A DNA stretch of 9,406 bases. Source: Euryarchaeota archaeon UBA28 (GTDB lineage: Archaea; Thermoplasmatota; Poseidoniia; Poseidoniales; Thalassarchaeaceae). Under the pieces are notes generated by a model that was not told the DNA's origin, did not search any database, and saw only the letters and a list, made by a program, of their open reading frames with translations. The position numbers and the translations under genes are program-made. Location: positions 1 to 9,406 of the forward strand of contig DANW01000027.1 in assembly GCA_002501605.1 (NCBI GenBank), written 5' to 3'. Shown here one piece after another: positions 1 to 6,807 of this stretch (the stretch's first letter is position 1; each line of letters starts with the position of its first letter).

Positions 1-1
1 T

Positions 2-289
2 GTTGGTTGCATAGCCGCCGAGCCCGGAAACTACGTGGCAGAGGCTGGAGCGAGCTCCCAGACCGCCTGTGCCAGTGGGGAGACACAGTCACAGTATGGT
101 CAGACCAGCTGCGAAGAGGGAGACCAACTGGTTATGATCGTCGGTGGAGTGGCAGCGCTTGCCATCGTTCTCATGGTTTTATTTATGCAGTCCCAGAAAA
201 AGCCCAAGGGAAGAGTAAAGAAGGGTGCGAAGAGGAGGAAGCAAGCTCCCAGGCCCCGAAAAGTCAGAGAATCCTCTGAAGAGGAGTGA
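2..289 (+). CDS. C-terminal fragment of a Cys-rich repeat surface protein with membrane anchor
   Basis: This is the last 95 residues of a protein whose start lies left of the window; the frame is open to the window edge, so the GTG at 35 is not taken as the start. Residues 3-37 hold a short Cys repeat of the form C-x-A-x-P-G-x-Y-V...S-Q-T-A-C...G-E-T-Q...G-Q-T-S-C. This resembles the GCC2/GCC3 (ephrin-receptor-like) repeats common in predicted surface proteins of marine archaea. A hydrophobic helix follows at about residues 43-62, and then a strongly basic stretch (about 66-88, rich in K and R) ending in SSEEE. The order repeat-helix-basic tail indicates an outside-facing repeat region anchored by one C-terminal membrane segment, with the tail in the cytoplasm. 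Function of the whole protein cannot be judged from this fragment. The frame is certain; the repeat family is a recognition by eye. Confidence 0.8.
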   Translation, partial: VGCIAAEPGNYVAEAGASSQTACASGETQSQYGQTSCEEGDQLVMIVGGVAALAIVLMVLFMQSQKKPKGRVKKGAKRRKQAPRPRKVRESSEEE

Positions 290-343
290 GTTTCGTATTT
301 TCCGTGCCAACCTTTGAGAAGGGGCCCCTGCAGAACCCGTCGT

Positions 344-1093
344 ATGTATCGCTCCCGGAACCCTGCTCTATCTGACTCGACATTCGACAAGAGTGCCTAC
401 AAGGAGGCACCATGGTGGGATGATCGGGACTCCAACATGATGACTATGGAGGGGACCACTGAGAAGACGGGAATACTTCTGATCATCATAGCCACCACAG
501 CAATAGGAACAGCTATGTTCATGCCAGAGACAGGGTTCCTTGCCCTTATCGGCGTAATCGGTGGCTTCATCCTTGCCATGGTTATCATCTTCTCAGGCTC
601 TACAAACCCGGTTATGATATGCTCATACTCCCTCTGCCAAGGTCTATTTTTGGGAGGAGTGACATGGGCCTATGAGCAGTACTTCCCGGGTATCGGAATT
701 TTAGCGGTGGTCCTAACTCTGGGGATTCTAGGAGCTATGCTGACGATTTATCGTGCAGGCCTCATCTCCTGGAGCAAGAATCTGCAGATAGCAGTTATGT
801 CAGCCCTCACGGCCATCCTCATGATTTACCTGATCTCCTTCATTGGTGTGTTTGTGGGCTTCGAGGTCCCTTACATTCACGAGGCTAGCCCAATCGGGAT
901 ACTCTTCTCTGTATTCGTGATTTGCATAGCTTCGTTGTGTCTCGTAGCCGACTTCGACTTCATAGAGAGAGGCGTTGAGAGAGGGGCCCCCAAACAGCTT
1001 GAGTGGAGGGCAGCGTTCGGCCTCATGGTAACTCTCGTCTGGCTATACTTGGAGATACTAGAGCTTCTCGCAAAGGTGGCCTCAAGGAGATAG
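344..1093 (+). CDS. Bax inhibitor-1/YccA family multi-pass membrane protein
   Basis: The 249-residue integral membrane protein is of the Bax inhibitor-1/YccA (TMBIM-like, Bax1-I) type. The N-terminal motif RSRNPALSDSTFDK (residues 3-16) matches the R-S-x-N-P-x-L start typical of this subfamily. About seven hydrophobic segments follow between residues 42 and 245. The C-terminal signature is clear: acidic ADFDFIERG at 202-210, then GAPKQLEWRAAFGL and LVWLYLEILELLAK. In related proteins paired aspartates near this position take part in pH-dependent calcium leak; D203 and D205 are candidates, but a channel role here is inference. I chose ATG 344 because it places the family motif at the N-terminus. 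An in-frame TTG at 314 would add ten unlikely residues. No ribosome binding site is visible; an AT-rich stretch at about 291-303 might be the promoter. Only 3 bp separate it from the exporter gene downstream, so the two are probably co-transcribed. Confidence 0.85.
   Translation: MYRSRNPALSDSTFDKSAYKEAPWWDDRDSNMMTMEGTTEKTGILLIIIATTAIGTAMFMPETGFLALIGVIGGFILAMVIIFSGSTNPVMICSYSLCQGLFLGGVTWAYEQYFPGIGILAVVLTLGILGAMLTIYRAGLISWSKNLQIAVMSALTAILMIYLISFIGVFVGFEVPYIHEASPIGILFSVFVICIASLCLVADFDFIERGVERGAPKQLEWRAAFGLMVTLVWLYLEILELLAKVASRR
1084..1089 (+). promoter_or_regulatory. Ribosome binding site of the LysE-type exporter gene
   Basis: AAGGAG lies 7 nt ahead of ATG 1097, inside the last codons of the upstream membrane-protein gene. 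It is the only well-spaced Shine-Dalgarno sequence seen ahead of a gene in this window, and it sits before the only clear second-in-operon gene. Confidence 0.75.
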
Positions 1094-1096
1094 GGC

Positions 1097-1732
1097 ATGG
1101 ACCTCTCTCTGATCCTCTCTCTCGCGGTAGCAGGTCTTGCATTGGGGGTTGTGGAGGGAGTCAAGCCAGGTCCGCTCCTCACTATGGTAATCAGAGAGAC
1201 ACTTTCTGGTGGCTTTAGGGCAGGAATGTGGACTGCGACCGCTCCCATATTTACCGACGGGCCACTCGTGATAGTAAGTCTACTAGCCGCTAGTTGGATA
1301 GCCACGCAACCCACTGTCCTCATTTTCATTTCCGTTCTAGGAGCATGCTATCTTCTGAAGATGGGTCTTGAGTGCTTCAGCTTGGAGCCCCCCTCTCCAG
1401 ACCTAACTAATATCGATGTATCTCACTCCTTCAAGAGGGGCGTTCTGACGAATCTCCTGAATCCAAACGTGTATGTCTTCTGGTTCCTCATCGGGGGGCC
1501 TCTGATGGCTTCCGCTGCAGACCATGAACCACTCGCCCCAGTTGCCTACGCGCTAACTTTCCTTGTATCCATCATCATAGTGAAGTGCCTCATCGCCCTG
1601 GCGTTCGATAGGACTAGAGGGAACCTTTCCCATAGTACATACAAGAGAGTCCTATCACTATGTGGAGTGGCAATGATAATATTCGCGACCGGCTTCATTT
1701 TCCAAGCCTATGATCTGTACAGCACCCTCTAG
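1097..1732 (+). CDS. LysE/RhtB-family amino-acid exporter-like protein
   Basis: The 211-residue membrane protein belongs to the LysE/RhtB translocator superfamily, whose characterised members export amino acids or related small molecules. The N-terminal half has the family pattern: GVVEGVKPGPLLTMV (residues 17-31) with the conserved P-G-P, then G-G-F-x-A-G (38-43) and the membrane aspartate in TDGPL (D54). The middle shows LGACYLLKMG (81-90). The second half carries FKRGVLTNLLNPNVYVFWF (112-130), the hallmark N-L-L-N-P segment. About six hydrophobic segments are present and the length is normal for the family. The substrate cannot be told from sequence. It follows the Bax inhibitor-like gene by 3 bp with a good ribosome binding site, which supports translation from ATG 1097 within an operon. 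Its TAG stop overlaps, on the opposite strand, the TAG stop of the convergent lipoprotein gene. Confidence 0.85.
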   Translation: MDLSLILSLAVAGLALGVVEGVKPGPLLTMVIRETLSGGFRAGMWTATAPIFTDGPLVIVSLLAASWIATQPTVLIFISVLGACYLLKMGLECFSLEPPSPDLTNIDVSHSFKRGVLTNLLNPNVYVFWFLIGGPLMASAADHEPLAPVAYALTFLVSIIIVKCLIALAFDRTRGNLSHSTYKRVLSLCGVAMIIFATGFIFQAYDLYSTL

Positions 1733-1737
1733 AGGGT
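1724..1737. terminator. Perfect palindrome over two convergent stop codons
   Basis: ACCCTCTAGAGGGT is a perfect 14-bp palindrome. As RNA it could fold from either strand as a 5-bp stem with a CTAG loop. The CTAG core holds the TAG stops of both convergent genes (1730-1732 on +, 1731-1729 on -). A role as bidirectional 3'-end signal is inference; there is no T-run on either side, and the short stem is weak. Confidence 0.35.
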
Positions 1738-3180
1738 CTGGGGACCACCAATTGGGATCTCATTGAGCCCGTCTATCATGCCACGTAACGAAGGTCCCTG
1801 GGTTAAAGTCCCAAAGATCCCGATATCGTTGATATTGTGAGAGAGCCCGAACCACGGTCTTCCGTATTGATCAACGGACATGTCCAGGAAGTCCCCAAGC
1901 CCCCCACACCGGTTGTACCCGCAACCAACCTCAGTATCTAGGGGGTCGTCAAACCCATTCAGTTGCACTGTTGTCATCAGAGGGCTCTCCCCAAAGGCAT
2001 CTGTGATGATAGTCATGTATCCATTCCAGGTATCGTTCCCGGAGTCTCCGACATAACCCAATGCGACCTTCCCGGCCGCACCAGCGGTTATCACAGGGAA
2101 GCCAGTACCCGATATGTTGGTCGGAGGAGCGACCATCATCGGCGCACTCCAAGTGACGCCCTCGTCGGTGGAGTAAGAGTAGTACGGCATATTGTCCAGC
2201 CCATTCCACATTGCATGTACGTTCCCCTCGTCATCAACTGCTACTTGGGCCTCCTCTCCGTTCCAGGTATCCGCAGTACCAGTCTCCTCGGTAGGCAATG
2301 GATGTTCAGTCCAAGTAAGCCCCCCGTTAACGCTCTTGTAGATCGAGTATCCATCACCGTCACATCCTATGTTGCCACGGTACAGGTTTCCGTTAACCCC
2401 TCCCTCGATGTGGGCAGTGAGTCCCCCGCTCTGGCAACTAATTGGTGCTCCAGATACCTCTGAGGTCCACGTCCTCCCACCGTCAAAGCTTGTCGAGCAC
2501 AAGGGATGAGGAGCGTTCCCGTTCACACAGAAGGACCAAGTCGTTGGATAACCCGGTGCTGGAAGTAGTGCTGACCCTATTGTCTGGTGATCTTGAACAG
2601 AGTAAATTGAGGTGGCAAGTTGACCATTTTGCCATGAGCCTCCTTCATCATCAGAGAACTCAACAGTCATCCCAAGGAGAGCATGCATGTCGAACTTCAT
2701 GATTCTGTCCGTCCACTTATCGACGTATATGTACGGGTCATTGCTATTGGGAACAGGAAGGAGGGGATTGTAGACGTTCTGACACGTGTAGTCTGAGAGA
2801 GATACCATCTCTATCAGCCCGGTGCACTTTATGACCGCCGTTGATCCAGATGGACCATTTCCCCAGCTAGACATGTATATGTTGTCCATCGATGTGATTC
2901 CTATAGTCGGCTCGAACGTGCTCATGCCAATTCCGTAGTATGAACCAACAGCCAAGTATGGTGCATTGTCGCCCGTTAGATTCGCTGTGATGTTAGCATT
3001 GGAAACAGCCACTGGATCCATAGCATCGATACCCCCAGAATAGTGATACCATGTTGTTGAGGGTATTTCATCGGGGAAAGCACTCTCTTTCTCAACAAAA
3101 ACCTGCTCTTCTTTGCCGAAGCACCCGCTCAGAGGAACGGTCAGCATGAGGACCGTCAGTACTATCGCACCAGTGCGCAT
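1729..3180 (-). CDS. Secreted lipoprotein with four Asp-box (BNR) repeats, predicted beta-propeller
   Basis: The 483-residue product starts with a lipoprotein signal: a short N-terminus, a hydrophobic stretch at about 5-16 and the lipobox LSGC (17-20). C20 is the likely lipidated residue, so the mature protein would be anchored to the outer face of the membrane. Four Asp-box motifs of the form S-x-D/N-x-G-x-x-W are visible: SDDEGGSW (176-183), SFDGGRTW (231-238), SVNGGLTW (283-290) and STDEGVTW (337-344). Such repeats mark the sialidase-type beta-propeller fold. The family includes exo-sialidases but also many non-enzymatic propellers, and I see no basis for naming a substrate. Several N-x-S/T sites (for example N63, N67, N355, N382) fit an exported protein. 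The frame is open upstream to 3351, but ATG 3180 is chosen because it places the signal peptide at the N-terminus and fits a promoter-like box 21-31 nt upstream. It is divergent from the S8 protease gene. Confidence 0.82.
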   Translation of the reverse strand: MRTGAIVLTVLMLTVPLSGCFGKEEQVFVEKESAFPDEIPSTTWYHYSGGIDAMDPVAVSNANITANLTGDNAPYLAVGSYYGIGMSTFEPTIGITSMDNIYMSSWGNGPSGSTAVIKCTGLIEMVSLSDYTCQNVYNPLLPVPNSNDPYIYVDKWTDRIMKFDMHALLGMTVEFSDDEGGSWQNGQLATSIYSVQDHQTIGSALLPAPGYPTTWSFCVNGNAPHPLCSTSFDGGRTWTSEVSGAPISCQSGGLTAHIEGGVNGNLYRGNIGCDGDGYSIYKSVNGGLTWTEHPLPTEETGTADTWNGEEAQVAVDDEGNVHAMWNGLDNMPYYSYSTDEGVTWSAPMMVAPPTNISGTGFPVITAGAAGKVALGYVGDSGNDTWNGYMTIITDAFGESPLMTTVQLNGFDDPLDTEVGCGYNRCGGLGDFLDMSVDQYGRPWFGLSHNINDIGIFGTLTQGPSLRGMIDGLNEIPIGGPQTL

Positions 3181-3201
3181 GTTACCCCAGAGGGCGAACC
3201 A

Positions 3202-3211
3202 CTCTTGATTT
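3202..3211 (-). promoter_or_regulatory. Promoter-like AT-rich box of the lipoprotein gene
   Basis: On the minus strand AAATCAAGAG lies with its centre about 26 nt upstream of ATG 3180, the distance expected for an archaeal TATA-type box of a leaderless transcript. It shares AAATC with the boxes of the protease and reductase genes. No Shine-Dalgarno sequence of normal spacing precedes the start. The match to a TATA box is weak on its own. Confidence 0.35.
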
Positions 3212-3244
3212 GAACGGTTAGGGGAACAGCGTAGGGGTTTGTTG

Positions 3245-3255
3245 AAATCGAATAA
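3245..3255 (+). promoter_or_regulatory. Promoter-like box AAATCGAATAA of the S8 protease gene
   Basis: AAATCGAATAA sits 16-26 nt ahead of ATG 3271, and the start codon is preceded by CCTACAACC, with no Shine-Dalgarno sequence. The same 11 bases occur ahead of the reductase gene on the minus strand (6790-6780). The position fits an archaeal TATA-type element driving a leaderless or nearly leaderless message. Assignment is from position and recurrence only. Confidence 0.5.
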
Positions 3256-3270
3256 CCATGGCCTACAACC

Positions 3271-5721
3271 ATGAGAGTCACCGCATTCGTCCTTGTGGCC
3301 CTTGTTGCAAGTATGTCGGGATCCCTTGCCGTCACGAGCCAACCTCAGCAAGTGGATACCTCGAAGATGACCGAGGAATTGATATCACAATTGGATAATG
3401 AGGGCCAAATAGAGGCGATTATACAATTTTACGACAAGCCTACTGAGGGGGTTTGGAGAGCCATTAGGTCAATGGGTGTAGAGGTCATATCACAACTGAC
3501 GGTTCTCCACGGCGGACTTGTAGTGGGGGACTCGACAAAGATCTCAAGACTTTCTGGGCTATCTGTCGTAAAACACATGGAGGCAAACCTGCAGATTGAG
3601 CACTTCTACCTCCCCGGTGACCAAAATAACGCGGAGTCAATGATGCACGAGACGGTTACTTGGGTGAACGCTAGCCTAGCATGGCACAGGGCCATCATCG
3701 ACACAGAAGGGGCCCTCAAGACAGAATCAGACCTCTCCTTATCGGAATATGACGGAGAGGGTGCCACTGCGGTAGACCTGGACACCGGCATAGACGGGGA
3801 GCACCCCGACTTCGATTGCGGCGAGCCATGGACAGGTGAGAAGCTCATATGGTCCGCTAAGTGGACTGGAGTAGCATGGGTGGATGCGCCCAACTGTAAT
3901 TCAGACACATCGAGTGGACATGGGACACATGTCGGCGGAACTATAGCAGGGAACGGAGATGCGTCTGGGGGAAGGCGTCTTGGTACTGCTAAGGGAGCAA
4001 CAATAGTGGCACTGGGGACAGGAGATGGGGCCTCGATTTTTGCCGCTGTCGAAGGGCTTGAATGGACTTACCAGCACAGCAGACCTGGGTTGAATGAATA
4101 CAATATCAGGGTTGTTTCCAATTCATGGGGTACCAATGGGGATTACAATCCCTCCAATGCCGTAACGTTGCTAACTGACATGTTAACCTACGATAACCAA
4201 GTAGCCGTGATTTTCGCTGCTTCGAACAGTGGGGGTTCAGGGGATGAGTCGGAAGATGATTTGAGGACAAACGTGTATGCAAACACCCCTTCAGCAATCT
4301 CAGTTGCCGCACTGACCCATGATGCGAGCGCAGTTACATCATTCTCCAGCAGGGGTTGGAAAACGCAACAGCACACATGGCCAGATATCGGAGCACCCGG
4401 AAGAGATATTTGGGCTACTGCACCAAGGGCAACAGCCATCGACGCCTCAACGAGAACGCAAGGCGACATCTACTACATGTCAATATCAGGAACTAGCATG
4501 GCAACGCCACACATCGGGGGCATAGCTACACTTCTGCTCGCCGCCGCTCCGTCACTGGGTGTCGCCAACTATCAGATAGAAGATCACGATAACGAGAACA
4601 GCTTGTACTTCAACGAATCTGCGAAGGGGTTGCAGTTTGATGATTGGGAAGAGAGAAACGAATCGAGGGTTCATGAAATCGAATTGATCCTAGAACTTAC
4701 TGCACACTACGACCTTCTCAGGAACTCATGTGAGGAAGGGAATGATGACGATGGTTGTAGTGATATCCCAGAGCAATGCTACGTATCGGATAAGACCGAT
4801 CGATGCCATGACTGGAGAGTGGGGCATGGACTTGTGGACACAGACAAAGCTCTTGCCTTGGCAAGAACATTACAGGTTATGAGGGATCCCAACGAGGATG
4901 GCTTCTTGGACCACCCAGAAGCTACTGTATGGGACGCTTACAACCATTATGAAGGAATAATGGACACACGAGGAATCGTACTTCAGACAGATCAGCTACG
5001 GCACGCATGGAAGGGCGAGTGGAGCCATTTCAACAACGGCCCAACCAGCACCTTCGGAACATATGCAACTGACGATAGGCACTATGTCTGGGTTCCCAAC
5101 GGAACCACAGAAATGCAGGTATCCTTCAGTTCGCTCGATTGGGACACCGATACCGCGCAAATTGCTCAGATAAGGCCCAATGTCGATCTAGGCTCGGATG
5201 GAAGTGACGATGCACAGGGACAAGGAACGATTGTCGGAGATACGATTTACATCTCCTTGGAGGTTACACCGGAATACTGGAGCACATGGACGGAATTCGA
5301 TGTCACAGGCACGGCAATCTCACTTCCGATAACTGGTATCATCACTGGTTCAGAGTTCATGGAACCCCGGGTTCCTTACACTTATGATGTGCTATTAACA
5401 TTGGACGTGACTGAGGAAAGAGTGTTCGAGGTCCCCCTCAGGACTGATGGGTATTCGGATCTAGATCCAGCTACGCCCTCTGACTTCTATGACCCAGACG
5501 AGGCGAAGAACCTCGTGATGGTGAGGCCGGTTTATGATGAAAGCCTGATTCCCCCATATAGCCAAGAGCAGAAACCATTCTCCAAATCCTCTTCCTCTCT
5601 ACCATTGATCATGGGCATAGGCACGGCTCTCTTACTCATTGGACTGGGAGTCTCAGCAGTATGGTTGCGGAACAACAGATCAGAACTTTTGGAAGCTGAA
5701 ATGGTTGGAGAGCAGGACTAG
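3271..5721 (+). CDS. Subtilisin-like S8 serine protease, secreted and membrane-anchored, with EF-hand loop
   Basis: The 816-residue protein is a subtilisin-family endopeptidase predicted to act outside the cell. A signal peptide covers about 1-20. Residues 30-110 look like an I9-type inhibitory propeptide. The catalytic domain spans about 160-533 with the full triad: D171 in VDLDTGID, H217 in GHGTHVGG and S409 in SGTSMATPH; the oxyanion-hole Asn is N319 in AASNSGG. The closing helix motif VGHGLVDTDKALALA (517-531) is separated from the Ser-bearing helix by an unusual acidic insertion at about 434-515 with four cysteines (C487, C496, C503, C512). A canonical EF-hand loop follows at 539-550. 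The region 565-725 looks beta-rich. A membrane helix (about 777-799) with a short polar tail ends the protein, giving surface display. ATG 3271 starts directly at the signal peptide with a promoter-like box 16-26 nt upstream. Peptide scavenging from proteins or particles is the likely role, by inference. Confidence 0.93.
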   Translation: MRVTAFVLVALVASMSGSLAVTSQPQQVDTSKMTEELISQLDNEGQIEAIIQFYDKPTEGVWRAIRSMGVEVISQLTVLHGGLVVGDSTKISRLSGLSVVKHMEANLQIEHFYLPGDQNNAESMMHETVTWVNASLAWHRAIIDTEGALKTESDLSLSEYDGEGATAVDLDTGIDGEHPDFDCGEPWTGEKLIWSAKWTGVAWVDAPNCNSDTSSGHGTHVGGTIAGNGDASGGRRLGTAKGATIVALGTGDGASIFAAVEGLEWTYQHSRPGLNEYNIRVVSNSWGTNGDYNPSNAVTLLTDMLTYDNQVAVIFAASNSGGSGDESEDDLRTNVYANTPSAISVAALTHDASAVTSFSSRGWKTQQHTWPDIGAPGRDIWATAPRATAIDASTRTQGDIYYMSISGTSMATPHIGGIATLLLAAAPSLGVANYQIEDHDNENSLYFNESAKGLQFDDWEERNESRVHEIELILELTAHYDLLRNSCEEGNDDDGCSDIPEQCYVSDKTDRCHDWRVGHGLVDTDKALALARTLQVMRDPNEDGFLDHPEATVWDAYNHYEGIMDTRGIVLQTDQLRHAWKGEWSHFNNGPTSTFGTYATDDRHYVWVPNGTTEMQVSFSSLDWDTDTAQIAQIRPNVDLGSDGSDDAQGQGTIVGDTIYISLEVTPEYWSTWTEFDVTGTAISLPITGIITGSEFMEPRVPYTYDVLLTLDVTEERVFEVPLRTDGYSDLDPATPSDFYDPDEAKNLVMVRPVYDESLIPPYSQEQKPFSKSSSSLPLIMGIGTALLLIGLGVSAVWLRNNRSELLEAEMVGEQD

Positions 5722-5733
5722 AGGCACTAGTCC
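5715..5733. terminator. Inverted repeat carrying both stop codons of convergent genes
   Basis: GGACTAG-AGGCA-CTAGTCC is a perfect 7-bp inverted repeat with a 5-nt loop. The TAG stop of the protease gene (5719-5721) ends the left arm. The TAG stop of the reductase gene (5729-5727, minus strand) begins the right arm. As the repeat is symmetrical it could form a hairpin in the transcripts of both genes. No T-run adjoins it, so an archaeal T-tract terminator is not evident; a 3'-end processing or stability role is possible. Confidence 0.45.
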
Positions 5734-6758
5734 CATCCGTTCTCCAGAATGGGGGGCACGGTATCCAATATTGATTGAAGAGGCTCCATCCATTCCATAC
5801 CAAGGTCATCTTCAGCTGGAGAGGCATCCCAGTACAGACGCTTCCTGAGATGCCTCTTAGCCCACGAAACATCGATTTTTGGATGGAAGAAAGAAGCTAC
5901 CAAAGCCACCCAATAAGGGGCCTCCCAAGTCACCCATCTCCTTTCAGGGTGAGACTTCTTTAGGGCCTTTGCAATATCAGTCATCATCATATCGCCTGAG
6001 ACAGTTAGGTACCTTCCCTCCTCCTGCCCTCCCTCCAATGCCCTGACGTGAGCTTCTGCCACGTCCCTGACATCTACTATGTTAATCTGCATTGGAAGAT
6101 TGAGTGGAACAGTGCGCCTGATCATGGCCATCAGTATTGCCAGAGACCCACGTAGATGCCTAGGTGAAAGTGGTGGGCCGAAGACCATACAGGGATGAAT
6201 GGTTACTAGTCGGGGGCGAGTACCTGATTCTAGCGAAGCATGCCACTCTCTGACGATCCTCTCAGCACTGACCTTTGCCAATCCATACGGATTATTTTCC
6301 AATGTAGCATCATTGGCCCAGCTATCGGCGGTTAGGGTGGAGCCATCTTTCCATTCCATCGGCCTGATTGCTGCTGTGGAAGACGTGTGGACAAAACGCT
6401 CAATGGTACCGGACCGTTCTATCGCGGAAATCACGTTCTTCGTCCCAATAACACTAGGGTCAACGATTTTTCTCTGCGGGTCTCGGGATCTGACAATGAC
6501 GGTAGCCGCAGTGTGAATCAAATCCGTGCATCCCGATATTGCCGAGTTGACAGATTCAGGATCGAACAGGTCCATTTCAACAATCTCAATACCCCCTCCC
6601 TCAGCGATTTCCATGGTTTTGAGATGCCCCACTCTTTCAGGATCCTCCAAGTCCCTCACAGTCGCCCTAACTCTCATCCCCTTTGAGAGGAGGTTAGCCA
6701 CTATATGGCTACCAATGTATCCACTAGCCCCGGTTACTACCACGAGCCCCCTCACCAT
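5727..6758 (-). CDS. Extended SDR oxidoreductase, dihydroflavonol 4-reductase-like
   Basis: The 343-residue NAD(P)-dependent oxidoreductase is of the extended short-chain dehydrogenase class and resembles dihydroflavonol 4-reductase and related aldehyde/ketone reductases. The Rossmann cofactor motif is TGASGYIG (9-16). An arginine-rich stretch after the second strand (TVRDLEDPERV, 33-43) is consistent with NADP binding. The catalytic set is present: HTSSTAA (124-130), Y158 and K162 in YGLAK. The HPCMVFGPPLSP segment (188-199) is typical of this group, and the length is normal. The physiological substrate cannot be inferred; isoprenoid, sugar or lipid intermediates are all possible. ATG 6758 is preferred over the in-frame GTG at 6767: it directly precedes the Rossmann strand and lies about 27 nt from the promoter-like box. 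A GAGGAG only 1 nt ahead of this ATG is too close to act as a normal ribosome binding site. It follows the MMPL transporter gene by 49 bp. Confidence 0.87.
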   Translation of the reverse strand: MVRGLVVVTGASGYIGSHIVANLLSKGMRVRATVRDLEDPERVGHLKTMEIAEGGGIEIVEMDLFDPESVNSAISGCTDLIHTAATVIVRSRDPQRKIVDPSVIGTKNVISAIERSGTIERFVHTSSTAAIRPMEWKDGSTLTADSWANDATLENNPYGLAKVSAERIVREWHASLESGTRPRLVTIHPCMVFGPPLSPRHLRGSLAILMAMIRRTVPLNLPMQINIVDVRDVAEAHVRALEGGQEEGRYLTVSGDMMMTDIAKALKKSHPERRWVTWEAPYWVALVASFFHPKIDVSWAKRHLRKRLYWDASPAEDDLGMEWMEPLQSILDTVPPILENGWD

Positions 6759-6779
6759 GCTCCTCACATGGCCATCGTA

Positions 6780-6790
6780 TTATTCGATTT
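6780..6790 (-). promoter_or_regulatory. Promoter-like box AAATCGAATAA of the reductase gene
   Basis: Read on the minus strand this is AAATCGAATAA, identical to the box ahead of the protease gene. It lies in the 49-bp gap after the MMPL gene, centred about 27 nt upstream of ATG 6758. In both places the box is followed a few bases later by ATGGCC. This suggests the reductase has its own promoter and is not solely read through from the transporter gene. Confidence 0.5.
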
Positions 6791-6807
6791 AACTATGAAA
6801 CAGGCAA

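Noticed and set aside
314..343. TTG start ten codons upstream of the Bax inhibitor-like gene
   Set aside because: The family N-terminal motif begins right after ATG 344; the extra residues are basic and unlike the family.
877..1329. 150-codon open frame on the minus strand opposite the operon
   Set aside because: It crosses two well-supported genes, has no recognisable motif, and reads as the reverse-strand shadow of membrane-protein codons.
1963..2463. 166-codon open frame on the plus strand inside the lipoprotein gene
   Set aside because: It lies wholly within the Asp-box coding sequence with no plausible start context or domain.
3181..3351. Upstream extension of the lipoprotein frame to 3351
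   Set aside because: It would add 57 hydrophilic residues ahead of a perfect lipoprotein signal peptide and overlap the start of the divergent protease gene; ATG 3180 also fits the promoter-like box.
6759..6767. GTG start of the reductase at 6767
   Set aside because: ATG 6758 directly precedes the Rossmann strand and has the better distance to the box; only three residues are at stake.
6766..6775. Tiny upstream frame ATG-GCC-ATG-TGA ahead of the reductase gene
   Set aside because: If transcription starts near 6758, as the box position implies, it is not in the message; probably chance.
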